54,361 nt of DNA from Pseudanabaena frigida (GTDB taxonomy: Bacteria > Cyanobacteriota > Cyanobacteriia > Pseudanabaenales > Pseudanabaenaceae): contig QBML01000037.1 of assembly GCA_003242085.1 (NCBI GenBank), positions 1-54,361 of the forward strand. The letters are read 5' to 3'. The position numbers and the translations under genes are program-made. Numbering within the stretch: position 1 is the stretch's first letter; each line of letters opens with the position of its first letter. The notes under the pieces are model-generated. The model made no database searches. It had not been told where the DNA came from and saw only the letters and a program-made list of their open reading frames with translations. Below, piece by piece: positions 18,197 through 25,052 of this stretch.

Positions 18197-18252
18197 CAAA
18201 ACCTAGAAATTGGAAGGAGTGCGACACATCCCTACTAATTTCTAGGTTTTGT
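18197..18252. repeat. Decayed hairpin at the start of the RNA-repair operon
   Basis: AAAACCTAGAAATT (from 18198) and its complement AATTTCTAGGTTTT (to 18251) form perfect 14-bp arms around an imperfectly paired middle. It looks like a drifting copy of the hairpin family. It sits in the leader of the ligase gene, so it could shape the 5' end of that mRNA. Confidence 0.5.
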
Positions 18253-18256
18253 TGCT

Positions 18257-18375
18257 ATATGGCAATGCATAAGATAGCTAAGACAAATCAAAACCCAAAT
18301 AAATAGAGGCGGCGCAAAGCGCCGCCTCTATTTATTTGGGTTTTATGTCCTAAGCAAAACTTGCATTGCTATATA
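18257..18375. repeat. Full-length MITE-like hairpin element, 119 bp
   Basis: The terminal repeats TATATGGCAATGC (18257-18269) and GCATTGCTATATA (18363-18375) match at 12 of 13 positions. Next come the inverted modules GCTAAGAC and GTCCTAAGC, and in the centre a perfect 26-bp hairpin (18290-18344) with the loop AAA. It is the cleanest copy in the window. It separates the divergent RNA ligase and response-regulator genes. Confidence 0.8.
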
Positions 18376-18404
18376 ATCAATGAAAATAAACTAAATTTAG
18401 AATT

Positions 18405-19061
18405 ATGACTGTGGGAACAACATCGAAACCCTTGAGAGTTCTGATTGTTGAAGACGATCCTTTAATCCAACTAGGACTCGAACAATCACTCTCTCAACAG
18501 CCAAATATCACTATAGTTGGCATCGCAGAGGATGGTTATATCGGTGTAAAAAAAGCACAGGAATTAAATCCTGACATTATCGTGATGGATATTGGATTGC
18601 CGAGGCTTGATGGAATTTCGGCAACACAGAAAATCAAAGCCAATTCACCTAATGTTCACATTGTGATGCTTAGCTCGCATACAGACGATACTGAGATTAT
18701 TGCGTCACTATCGAGTGGAGCTGATGCTTACTGCGTTAAAGGAGCCAGTACTGACAGCCTTCTAGCTGCTTTTGCCGCCGCAAAAGATGGAGCTACATAT
18801 CTCGATCCTCAAATTGCTCGTAAAGTAATGGATCGCCTTAAACCACCACCCCAATCCGAAAATACTTCTCACCTATCTCAAAGGGAATTAGAAGTGTTGA
18901 AATTAATTGTTGAGGGTAAAAGTAATCCTGAAATTGCAGCGATTCTTTATCTTAGTCCAAACACGATTAAGACTCATGTTCGTGGGATCATGAATAAACT
19001 CTCTGTTGACGATCGCGTGCAAGCAGCTGTCGTCGCTTTGCGATCGGGTTTGGTGAATTAA
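18405..19061 (+). CDS. NarL/FixJ-family response regulator (Rre1-like)
   Basis: This encodes 218 residues. The receiver domain (about 10-125) has the acidic pair in VEDD, the phosphoacceptor Asp62 (MDIGLPRLDG), the conserved Ser in MLSSH and Lys in VKG. The C-terminal LuxR-type helix-turn-helix (about 150-215) reads LSQRELEVLKLIVEGKSNPEIA and NTIKTHVRGIMNKL. The closing VDDRVQAAVVALRSGLV resembles the cyanobacterial Rre1/Ycf29 stress regulator, but orthology cannot be confirmed by eye. No histidine kinase gene is adjacent. It is followed by a clear terminator and is probably monocistronic. Confidence 0.9.
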   Translation: MTVGTTSKPLRVLIVEDDPLIQLGLEQSLSQQPNITIVGIAEDGYIGVKKAQELNPDIIVMDIGLPRLDGISATQKIKANSPNVHIVMLSSHTDDTEIIASLSSGADAYCVKGASTDSLLAAFAAAKDGATYLDPQIARKVMDRLKPPPQSENTSHLSQRELEVLKLIVEGKSNPEIAAILYLSPNTIKTHVRGIMNKLSVDDRVQAAVVALRSGLVN

Positions 19062-19062
19062 T

Positions 19063-19103
19063 AAAAAGGCAGAGGCGATACTAAGTATCGCCTCTGCCTT
19101 TTT
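19063..19103 (+). terminator. Rho-independent terminator after the response regulator
   Basis: AAAAAGGCAGAGGCGATAC pairs with GTATCGCCTCTGCCTTTTT two bases after the stop codon. The stem is long, GC-rich at its centre and ends in a T run. Confidence 0.9.
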
Positions 19104-19168
19104 GGGCTTTAATTGCTAGAGGGCGATAAAATAAGCGATAATAAGCAATAACTTAGGCGATAAAAACT

Positions 19169-19621
19169 GTGGCACACACCTTTTTAGTGCAACCTGGAAA
19201 ATGGACTCTCGAAGGCAATTGGATAGAACGAGACTCCATGCCAATTGGAGTCAAAGGTAGAACTTTAGTAGGTTGGTCAAAGGATAATTTTTGGTTCACA
19301 ATGGTGACAAAGTTAACCTTCCCCAATAGCGATCGCGAAGAATTAACTATGGCTTATAAGGGCAGAATTGACTCAGACGAGCGTCGATTTACCTATGTCG
19401 TCGATGATAGCTCCCTAGGCAAAGTAGAAGGTGAAGGCATAATTGGTCCTGACTCAATCACGCAGAGGTATTGGGTAATGGGTGATAAGAAGATGCGAAC
19501 TGGCTTTCAGACACTCTACCGTCGAGATAATAACGTTTATTCGTTGGCAAGTGGCATTATTGCTGGGCAAAATTTAGAAAGTACGATGGAAGCCGTTCTA
19601 ACTCGCCATATAGACTCATAA
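19169..19621 (+). CDS. Conserved hypothetical protein, small beta-rich
   Basis: This encodes 150 residues, with a GTG start at 19169. There is no signal peptide or membrane segment. The pattern of alternating short strands (GKWTLEGNWIE, RTLVGWSKDNFWFTMVTKLTF, EELTMAYKGRID, RFTYVVDD, TGFQTLYRR) suggests a small beta-barrel of lipocalin or DUF1579-like type, and the C-terminus is helical. I do not recognise a named family. It has its own terminator and lies convergent to the Ctp protease gene. Confidence 0.75.
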   Translation: MAHTFLVQPGKWTLEGNWIERDSMPIGVKGRTLVGWSKDNFWFTMVTKLTFPNSDREELTMAYKGRIDSDERRFTYVVDDSSLGKVEGEGIIGPDSITQRYWVMGDKKMRTGFQTLYRRDNNVYSLASGIIAGQNLESTMEAVLTRHIDS

Positions 19622-19632
19622 AAATAAAAACA

Positions 19633-19660
19633 AAAAAGGCGGCAATTGCCGCCTTTTTTG
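19633..19660. terminator. Bidirectional terminator between the 150-residue protein gene and the Ctp protease gene
   Basis: The perfect palindrome AAAAAGGCGGCAATTGCCGCCTTTTT, with A and T runs on both sides, can stop transcription from either direction. Confidence 0.9.
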
Positions 19661-19673
19661 ATGAGTAATTCGT

Positions 19674-20942
19674 TTACTGACTAGAGCTTACGCTTTTAAC
19701 TTCACCCGACAGAATATCGATCGCCTTGGCAAATTGCGGATCGGCAATTGTACCTACTAGATCGCGATTTTTATTAAGCTTTTCAAGATCGTCCTTAGTT
19801 AGTTCAACTACGCGATCGGGCACGATACCCATGTGATTTATATCGCGACCACTTGGGGTGTAGTACTTGGCGATCGTTACCGCCATACCCGAACCATCAC
19901 TCAAAGAATGAACTGATTGCACCAAACCTTTACCAAAAGTTTTGGTTCCGACAATTACAGCCCGTTTGTTATCTTGCAAAGCGCCAGATAAAATTTCGCT
20001 AGCACTTGCCGAACCACCATCGACTAAAACCACAAGTGGCTTATTGGTGAGTGCTTGACGGTTAGCCGTTAAACGTTCATTTTCGCCCTTGCGATCGATC
20101 GTGGAAACAATAGTCGCGTTATCAAGCCACATCCGCGCAATTTCAGCACTGGAGTATAGCAATCCACCGGGGTTTGAACGGAGATCTAGGACAAATCCAA
20201 CCGCACCTTTGCTTACGTGATCTTGGATAGCCTTACGCATGTCGCTTGCCGCATTAGCATTGAACTGGCGCAAGCTGATATAGCCAACCTTACCAATACT
20301 GGTATCGCGAAGTTCAGCCTTGACAGGATGAATTTCAATCTTGGCACGCTCAAGCTCAACATCAAACTGGCGATCGCCGCGTTTGATCCCGAGCTTGACT
20401 TTCGTGCCAGCAGGCCCACGAATCAGCGCGACTGCTTGGTTGATATCCATGCCGTCTGTAGATTTGCTGGCGATCGAGGTGATTATATCTTTTGTCAAAA
20501 CACCAGCGCGAGCAGCTGGTGAATCTTCAATCGGCGCAACAACAGTAAGTTGTTTAGTTGCATCATCCATGCCTAATTGGATACCAACTCCCGTGAGTTC
20601 CCCCGAAGTATCAATTTGCATACTTTTGAACTGTTCGGGATCCATAAAGCGAGTATAAGGATCGTCAAGCAGTTTGAGCATTTCTCTAACTGAGCGATAA
20701 GCTTCAGCCTTGGATGAATAATCACGATTCTCGACATACTGCCGTCTGACTTGCCGCCAGTCTACTTTATTGAAAGATCCATCGACGTATTCCCGATTAA
20801 TAAGCTGCCAAGCTTCGTCAACAATCTCTTTGGGACTATCCCGAAATGCAGCGATGCTAGGATTTGCTAGCTGAAAACCAACAACTGCGATAGCCGCAGC
20901 CAACGCTGCTGTTGTACCAAGTACAAGTCCACCTTTTGCCAT
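19674..20942 (-). CDS. Carboxyl-terminal processing protease (Ctp family, S41)
   Basis: This encodes 422 residues. A signal sequence or anchor (about 5-32) leads to an N-terminal helical region, a PDZ domain (about 110-195) and the S41 protease domain. The Ser-Lys dyad is present at Ser313 (GGSASASEIL) and Lys338 (TKTFGKGL), 25 residues apart as in known members. Cyanobacteria carry three such proteases. CtpA matures the D1 protein of photosystem II, while the others act on other exported proteins. The sequence alone does not tell which paralogue this is. It acts in the thylakoid lumen or periplasm. Confidence 0.93.
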   Translation of the reverse strand: MAKGGLVLGTTAALAAAIAVVGFQLANPSIAAFRDSPKEIVDEAWQLINREYVDGSFNKVDWRQVRRQYVENRDYSSKAEAYRSVREMLKLLDDPYTRFMDPEQFKSMQIDTSGELTGVGIQLGMDDATKQLTVVAPIEDSPAARAGVLTKDIITSIASKSTDGMDINQAVALIRGPAGTKVKLGIKRGDRQFDVELERAKIEIHPVKAELRDTSIGKVGYISLRQFNANAASDMRKAIQDHVSKGAVGFVLDLRSNPGGLLYSSAEIARMWLDNATIVSTIDRKGENERLTANRQALTNKPLVVLVDGGSASASEILSGALQDNKRAVIVGTKTFGKGLVQSVHSLSDGSGMAVTIAKYYTPSGRDINHMGIVPDRVVELTKDDLEKLNKNRDLVGTIADPQFAKAIDILSGEVKSVSSSQ

Positions 20943-21072
20943 GTCAACTTCCTGAGAGGTGATGTGAGTGAGAAATGCGAGATTTTAAGAGTACACCAAC
21001 TTTAGCACAGGAGCTTTTGAGCGTGTGATTAAATTGCCAAAAGAGCTAACTCTGCAAACTAAATAAATGGCT

Positions 21073-21177
21073 CTGTAGCAGTAAAAGAGATAGAAAACCC
21101 AAATAAATAGAGACGGCGCAAAACGCCGTCTCTATTTATTTGGGTTTTCTGTCCTAAACAAAACTCGTATTGCTATA
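21073..21177. repeat. MITE-like hairpin element, 105 bp
   Basis: The central hairpin (21094-21148) has the AAAACCCAAATAAATAGAG stem and core GACGGCG/CGCCGTC. The right flank has GTCCTAA and ends ATTGCTATA (21169-21177). The left end TGTAGCAGT matches it inversely at 7 of 9 positions. It lies upstream of the first amt gene. Confidence 0.65.
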
Positions 21178-21296
21178 GGTTTGTTTCTGGGAAGCACCTA
21201 AAGTTGGATTTTGAAAATCTTTAAGCCTCCAAAAACCTAAAATTTAATAATTTAAATCTAAAATATAGGCGATTTTAAGCCCTCTAAATAGTGAAT

Positions 21297-21310
21297 GTAA
21301 CTTCTAATAC
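21297..21310 (+). promoter_or_regulatory. Candidate NtcA site (GTA-N8-TAC) upstream of amt
   Basis: GTAACTTCTAATAC fits the NtcA consensus exactly and lies 185 bp before the amt start codon. NtcA activates ammonium transporter genes in cyanobacteria. A TAN3T box at the usual distance of about 22 bp is not evident (TAACTT lies only 14 bp away), so the site may be a chance match in AT-rich DNA. Confidence 0.45.
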
Positions 21311-21494
21311 AAATTAAAGACGTATAACTTGATGAAATCATTCTTGAATAATTTCTCTATGGTAACTACACAAATGAGTACCTTAGCGCCATAGATTCTT
21401 AAGTATCTCGGTTTTGGGGTGCTTCGAAACGGCGCATATTGAACTCATGTCGCCTTATTGTGATGACAAAAAACTTTGTGAAAGGATTGAGTCT

Positions 21495-23120
21495 GTGATC
21501 AAAAAATTTCTACTGAGTGCGTTGCTAGTCTTGTGGTTAGTGAGTTTTCCTTTTACAGGTCAGACTTGGGCGCAAGCAACCACCTCTCCGTCTGCTACAG
21601 CTAGCCCGACAGGAACTGCCTCTCCGACTTCTAGTGCAAGTCCTTCAGCTAGTGCTTCACCTACTTCTAGCGCAAGTCCCTCAGCTAGCGCTTCGCCTGC
21701 GCCTACAGTTCCAGCAAGTGCAGATGTCGTGACTTTAACTAAAGAGCAAAAGGAAGCTCTTGATAAGCTTCTTGCTCCAGCTCCAGCTGCCTCACCAATT
21801 AATTCTGGTGATACGGCATTTATGTTGGTAGCTGCCGCTCTTGTATTGCTAATGACTCCTGGTCTAGCATTTTTCTATGGTGGTTTAGTTCGTACCCGCA
21901 ATGTACTGAACACGATGATGATGAGCTTGTTGCTCATGGCTGTTGTTGGCGTAACTTGGGTTTTATGGGGTTATAGTTTAGCCTTTGACGTAACCGCAAA
22001 AGTGGCTGATGCAACTTTTGGTCAGGGTATCGAACAATTTATTGGTGGACTTGATTGGACGTTTCTCAACAAAGTCAAGTTTGACGATGTCGATCCTATT
22101 GGTTATGCAGGTACGATCCCTCATGCTGTGTTTATGGTCTACCAGATGATGTTTGCCATCATCACGCCAGCCCTGATTTCTGGGGCAATCGTTGAACGCA
22201 TGAGCTTCAAGGCTTATTTCTGGTTTATTCTTCTTTGGTCTACCTTTGTTTACTCTCCTCTAGCTCACATGGTTTGGGGACGTGGATTCTTAGGAGCACT
22301 TGGAGCTTTAGACTTTGCTGGTGGTACGGTTGTACACATTAGCTCAGGTGTTGCAGCAGTTGTAGCCGTTTTGGTTGTTGGCTCTCGTAAAGATTTCGCT
22401 ACTAGACCGCATACTCCCCATAACGTTCCTTATGTACTGTTAGGAATTGGACTTCTTTGGTTCGGATGGTTTGGCTTTAACGCTGGTAGTGCCCTCAGTG
22501 CTGGTCCGATCGCTGCGGTTGCATTTGTGGCAACTACCGTCGCAACTTCTTCTGGTGGTTTGACATGGTTATTGGTTGAGTGGGTTCTTCGTGGTAAGCC
22601 AACTGCGGTTGGTATTGCTAGCGGATTTCTAGCTGGACTAGTTGGTATCACACCTGCTGCTGGTTTTGTTACTCCAATTGGAGCAATTTTAATTGGCTCA
22701 ATTACCGCCGTATGCTGTTTTATTGCTGTAAGTTTGCGAGCTAAGTTCAAGTTTGATGATTCCCTCGATACCTTCTCTGTTCATGGCGTTGGTGGAACCG
22801 TCGGGGCGATGCTAACTGGCGTATTTGCAACCAAAGCTGCAAATCTTATGAAAGATGCTAAGGGTGCTGAAATTAACCTTGGATTGCTAGATGGTAATGC
22901 TGGTCAAATTTGGATCCAGTTCCTTGGTGTCGCTACTACCTATGTGTTTGCAGCGATCGCTACATTTATCATTCTGCAAATCTTAAAGTTATTTATGGAC
23001 TTGAGAGTTGCTCCTTCGATCGAAGAACAAGGTATCGACTTACCTGTTCACGGTGAAGAAGGCTACGGTAGTGATTTTGGCTCTGGTGTATTCGTAAGCT
23101 CAAAATCTTCTGAAGGTTAA
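21495..23120 (+). CDS. amt: Ammonium transporter, Amt family, with a Ser/Pro-rich leader
   Basis: This encodes about 541 residues from the GTG at 21495, which has AAGGA nine bases upstream. A longer frame from a TTG at 21414 is open but unlikely, because a normal signal peptide (MIKKFLLSALLVLWLV...) begins at the GTG. After the signal comes a low-complexity Ala/Ser/Pro/Thr linker (about residues 27-75) that contains a 13-residue tandem duplication. The Amt core follows with about eleven helices: GLAFFYGGLVRTRN at the periplasmic gate, and the twin-His region in HISSGVAA and FSVHGVGG. The C-terminal tail is the cytoplasmic regulatory arm that PII proteins usually touch. A second amt gene follows 92 bp later. 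Confidence 0.95.
   Translation: MIKKFLLSALLVLWLVSFPFTGQTWAQATTSPSATASPTGTASPTSSASPSASASPTSSASPSASASPAPTVPASADVVTLTKEQKEALDKLLAPAPAASPINSGDTAFMLVAAALVLLMTPGLAFFYGGLVRTRNVLNTMMMSLLLMAVVGVTWVLWGYSLAFDVTAKVADATFGQGIEQFIGGLDWTFLNKVKFDDVDPIGYAGTIPHAVFMVYQMMFAIITPALISGAIVERMSFKAYFWFILLWSTFVYSPLAHMVWGRGFLGALGALDFAGGTVVHISSGVAAVVAVLVVGSRKDFATRPHTPHNVPYVLLGIGLLWFGWFGFNAGSALSAGPIAAVAFVATTVATSSGGLTWLLVEWVLRGKPTAVGIASGFLAGLVGITPAAGFVTPIGAILIGSITAVCCFIAVSLRAKFKFDDSLDTFSVHGVGGTVGAMLTGVFATKAANLMKDAKGAEINLGLLDGNAGQIWIQFLGVATTYVFAAIATFIILQILKLFMDLRVAPSIEEQGIDLPVHGEEGYGSDFGSGVFVSSKSSEG
21590..21720 (+). repeat. Short tandem duplication encoding the Ser/Pro linker
   Basis: A 39-bp unit encoding PTSSASPSASASP occurs twice in direct succession with a few silent differences. 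Shorter SPTA-type repeats precede it. The whole linker is a low-complexity extracytoplasmic spacer unusual for Amt proteins. Confidence 0.6.
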
Positions 23121-23132
23121 AGAACTTTCTTA

Positions 23133-23185
23133 AAAAATATCAGGTTTAGGGAAGCACTTAGGGCGACTCTAGGCCTGATATTTTT
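23133..23185 (+). terminator. Hairpin between the two amt genes
   Basis: AAAAATATCAGG (23133-23144) and CCTGATATTTTT (23174-23185) make a 12-bp stem ending in T5 with a 29-base loop. It is suited to act as a terminator or attenuator, so the second gene may be expressed at a lower level. Confidence 0.6.
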
Positions 23186-23212
23186 GTATTCGTTGCCTAG
23201 GAGGAGTATAAG

Positions 23213-24691
23213 GTGTTGATTTATAAATCAAACAAAAGGAGAAAGCTGAAGAATTCTGTTAACTGGCGTGCTTGTATACCTCTAGCGGCAACAATATGCG
23301 TCTTTTGGGTATATGCAGCTTGCGCTCAATCTGAGGTTCCTAAGCCATCGCCTATAGTTGATGATGTTCAAAAAAGCTTAAGCGCTCTTGACACAACCTT
23401 AGACACGCTTTGGGTAGTCATCTCCTCATTCCTAATATTTTTTATGAATGCAGGGTTTGCATTATTTGAGTCTGGCTTTTGTCGTCGTAAGAATGCCGTT
23501 AACATTCTGACTAAAAATTTGATTGTATTTGCGATCGCTACTATTGCTTATTGGGCGATCGGATTTGGATTTATGTTTGGTAACGATGATGGTAATGGGT
23601 TACTTGGCTTAAAAGGATTTCTAATTTCAGGTGATGATAATAGTCCAGCGATCGGCGAAGCCTATAAAGGCGATTTTTCTGCACTCAATTGGACAAGCGT
23701 TCCTCTGGAGGCTAAATTTTTATTTCAATTAGTATTTGCTGGAACCGCTGCAACTATCGTTTCAGGTGCAGTTGCCGAACGAATTAAATTTATTGCTTTT
23801 TTGATTTTTAGTTTTTTACTGGTTGCATTTGCTTACTCGACTACAGGACATTGGATCTGGGGTGGTGGATGGGCAGCCAAAATGGGGTTTTATGACTTCG
23901 CTGGTTCTACTGTTGTACATTCAGTTGGTGGCTGGAGCGCACTTGTAGGAGCAGCTATTCTTGGCCCGCGATTGGGGAAATATACCAAAGATGGCAGAAT
24001 AAGGGCGATCCCAGGTCACAATATGGGTCTAGCAACTTTAGGTTGCTTGATTCTTTGGTTGGGATGGTTTGGTTTTAATCCAGGCTCGACCATGGACGCT
24101 AATGGCAAGTTAATTGCTCACATTGTGCTAACAACAAATATGTCTGCCTCTACAGGTGGTCTTGCTGCAACAATTGTTGCTTGGCTGTATCTAGGTAAGC
24201 CCGATCTATCAATGATTATTAATGGGATTTTGGCAGGATTAGTTAGTATTACTGCATCTTGTGCATTTGTAGATATATCTAGCGCAGCAATTATAGGTGC
24301 AGTTGCTGGTGTAGTTGTTATATTTGCGGTTGGCTTCTTTGATGTAATTCGTATCGATGACCCAGTAGGTGCAATATCAGTTCACCTTATCGGTGGAATT
24401 TGGGGGACATTAGCCCTTGGGCTTTTTAGCAAAGCAAACGCATTTGGAGCAATCCGCTTTCCTAAAATTGGTTTATTCTTCGGTGGCGGAGCCGAGCAGT
24501 TGTGGTATCAATTTGTCGGCGCGATCGCTGTTGCAGGCTTTACAGTTGTTTTTAGCTTTATTGCTTGGTCGTTAATTTCTGTATTAACTGGGGGGATTCG
24601 TGTTTCTAGGGAGGAAGAATTCATCGGACTTGATATTTCAGAACATGGTATGGAAGCATATTCTGGCTTTGGCAAAGAAGGTGAAAGCTAG
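23213..24691 (+). CDS. amt: Second ammonium transporter, Amt family
   Basis: This encodes 492 residues, with a GTG start preceded by the strong AGGAGG-type ribosome-binding site at 23199-23206. The N-terminus is a signal-like hydrophobic segment ending near CAQ. The core differs from the first paralogue: [25 protein letters not shown] at the first helices, the twin-His region in VVHSVGG and ISVHLIGG, and FGFNPGS. It ends with a cytoplasmic tail ([15 protein letters not shown]) that has the family's usual closing motif. The two paralogues are not recent duplicates of each other. Their tandem arrangement suggests shared nitrogen control. Confidence 0.95.
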   Translation: MLIYKSNKRRKLKNSVNWRACIPLAATICVFWVYAACAQSEVPKPSPIVDDVQKSLSALDTTLDTLWVVISSFLIFFMNAGFALFESGFCRRKNAVNILTKNLIVFAIATIAYWAIGFGFMFGNDDGNGLLGLKGFLISGDDNSPAIGEAYKGDFSALNWTSVPLEAKFLFQLVFAGTAATIVSGAVAERIKFIAFLIFSFLLVAFAYSTTGHWIWGGGWAAKMGFYDFAGSTVVHSVGGWSALVGAAILGPRLGKYTKDGRIRAIPGHNMGLATLGCLILWLGWFGFNPGSTMDANGKLIAHIVLTTNMSASTGGLAATIVAWLYLGKPDLSMIINGILAGLVSITASCAFVDISSAAIIGAVAGVVVIFAVGFFDVIRIDDPVGAISVHLIGGIWGTLALGLFSKANAFGAIRFPKIGLFFGGGAEQLWYQFVGAIAVAGFTVVFSFIAWSLISVLTGGIRVSREEEFIGLDISEHGMEAYSGFGKEGES

Positions 24692-24716
24692 TAGCTTTAC
24701 TCACTTTATAGCTAGC

Positions 24717-24814
24717 CTTAACTAGCATTAGTAACAAGAGATGAAGTGCGTTGCTTAGCGCCGCCCCTCATCTCTTGGGTTTTATGTCTTAATTAAAACT
24801 TGTATTGCTATATA
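24717..24814. repeat. Decayed MITE-like hairpin element
   Basis: The left end TATAGCTAGC (24717-24726) and right end TATTGCTATATA (24803-24814) bracket an imperfect hairpin with AAGAGATGA and TCATCTCTT arms. The centre no longer pairs, and the right flank keeps the GTCTTAA...AAAACT module. Confidence 0.55.
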
Positions 24815-24918
24815 TAGCTGTAGCCAATCGCGCTAGGACAAAATCAAAACCCAAGAAGAGAAAGGCGGCGCTTAGCGCCGCCTTTCTCTTCTTACTAATA
24901 CACTTGGCGACAGCTATA
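24813..24918. repeat. MITE-like hairpin element, 106 bp, head-to-tail with the previous copy
   Basis: The ends TATAGCTGTAGCCA (24813-24826) and TGGCGACAGCTATA (24905-24918) match inversely at 13 of 14 positions. The centre has the perfect core GGCGGCGCTTAGCGCCGCC with AAGAAGAGAAA arms. Its first bases are the last bases of the preceding copy. Confidence 0.75.
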
Positions 24919-24921
24919 CAT

Positions 24922-24967
24922 CAAAAAGCAAAAGGGGCAATTCATAAATTCCCCCTTTTGCTTTTTG
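24922..24967 (+). terminator. Long hairpin ahead of sir
   Basis: CAAAAAGCAAAAGGGG and CCCCTTTTGCTTTTTG form a perfect 16-bp stem around a 14-base AT-rich loop. It ends in a T run and would stop read-through from the amt genes. Confidence 0.75.
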
Positions 24968-24984
24968 TAAAGTTCATCCTAATT

Positions 24985-25008
24985 CCGATGGGATTATCGG
25001 GGTATAAT
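24985..25008 (+). promoter_or_regulatory. Candidate sir promoter with an adjoining palindrome
   Basis: A perfect -10 box TATAAT lies at 25003-25008, 45 bp before the start codon. The palindrome CCGAT-N6-ATCGG occupies 24985-25000, exactly where a -35 box would sit, and no TTGACA-like -35 is visible. This suggests an activator or repressor site. Confidence 0.5.
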
Positions 25009-25052
25009 GGTGGGGCATAGAATTATAAAATTTAAGTCTCGATATTTGAACC

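Larger units (their letters stand above)
24692..25052. other. 361-bp intergenic region filled by repeats and the sir promoter
   Basis: No gene is present. In order it holds a decayed MITE-like element (24717-24814), a clean one abutting it (24813-24918), an independent hairpin (24922-24967) and the promoter region of the sulfite reductase gene (24985-25052). Confidence 0.7.

Noticed and set aside
21362-21380. GTAACTACACAAATGAGTAC as a second NtcA site
   Set aside because: The GTA and TAC are 13 bases apart instead of 8.
21414-21494. Longer N-terminus for the first ammonium transporter from a TTG
   Set aside because: A GTG at 21495 with a ribosome-binding site gives a normal signal peptide. 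The upstream part has no such features.
22430-22750. Open frame of 106 codons antisense to the first amt gene
   Set aside because: It is the mirror of a strongly conserved membrane-protein gene. It has no recognisable domain or ribosome-binding site.
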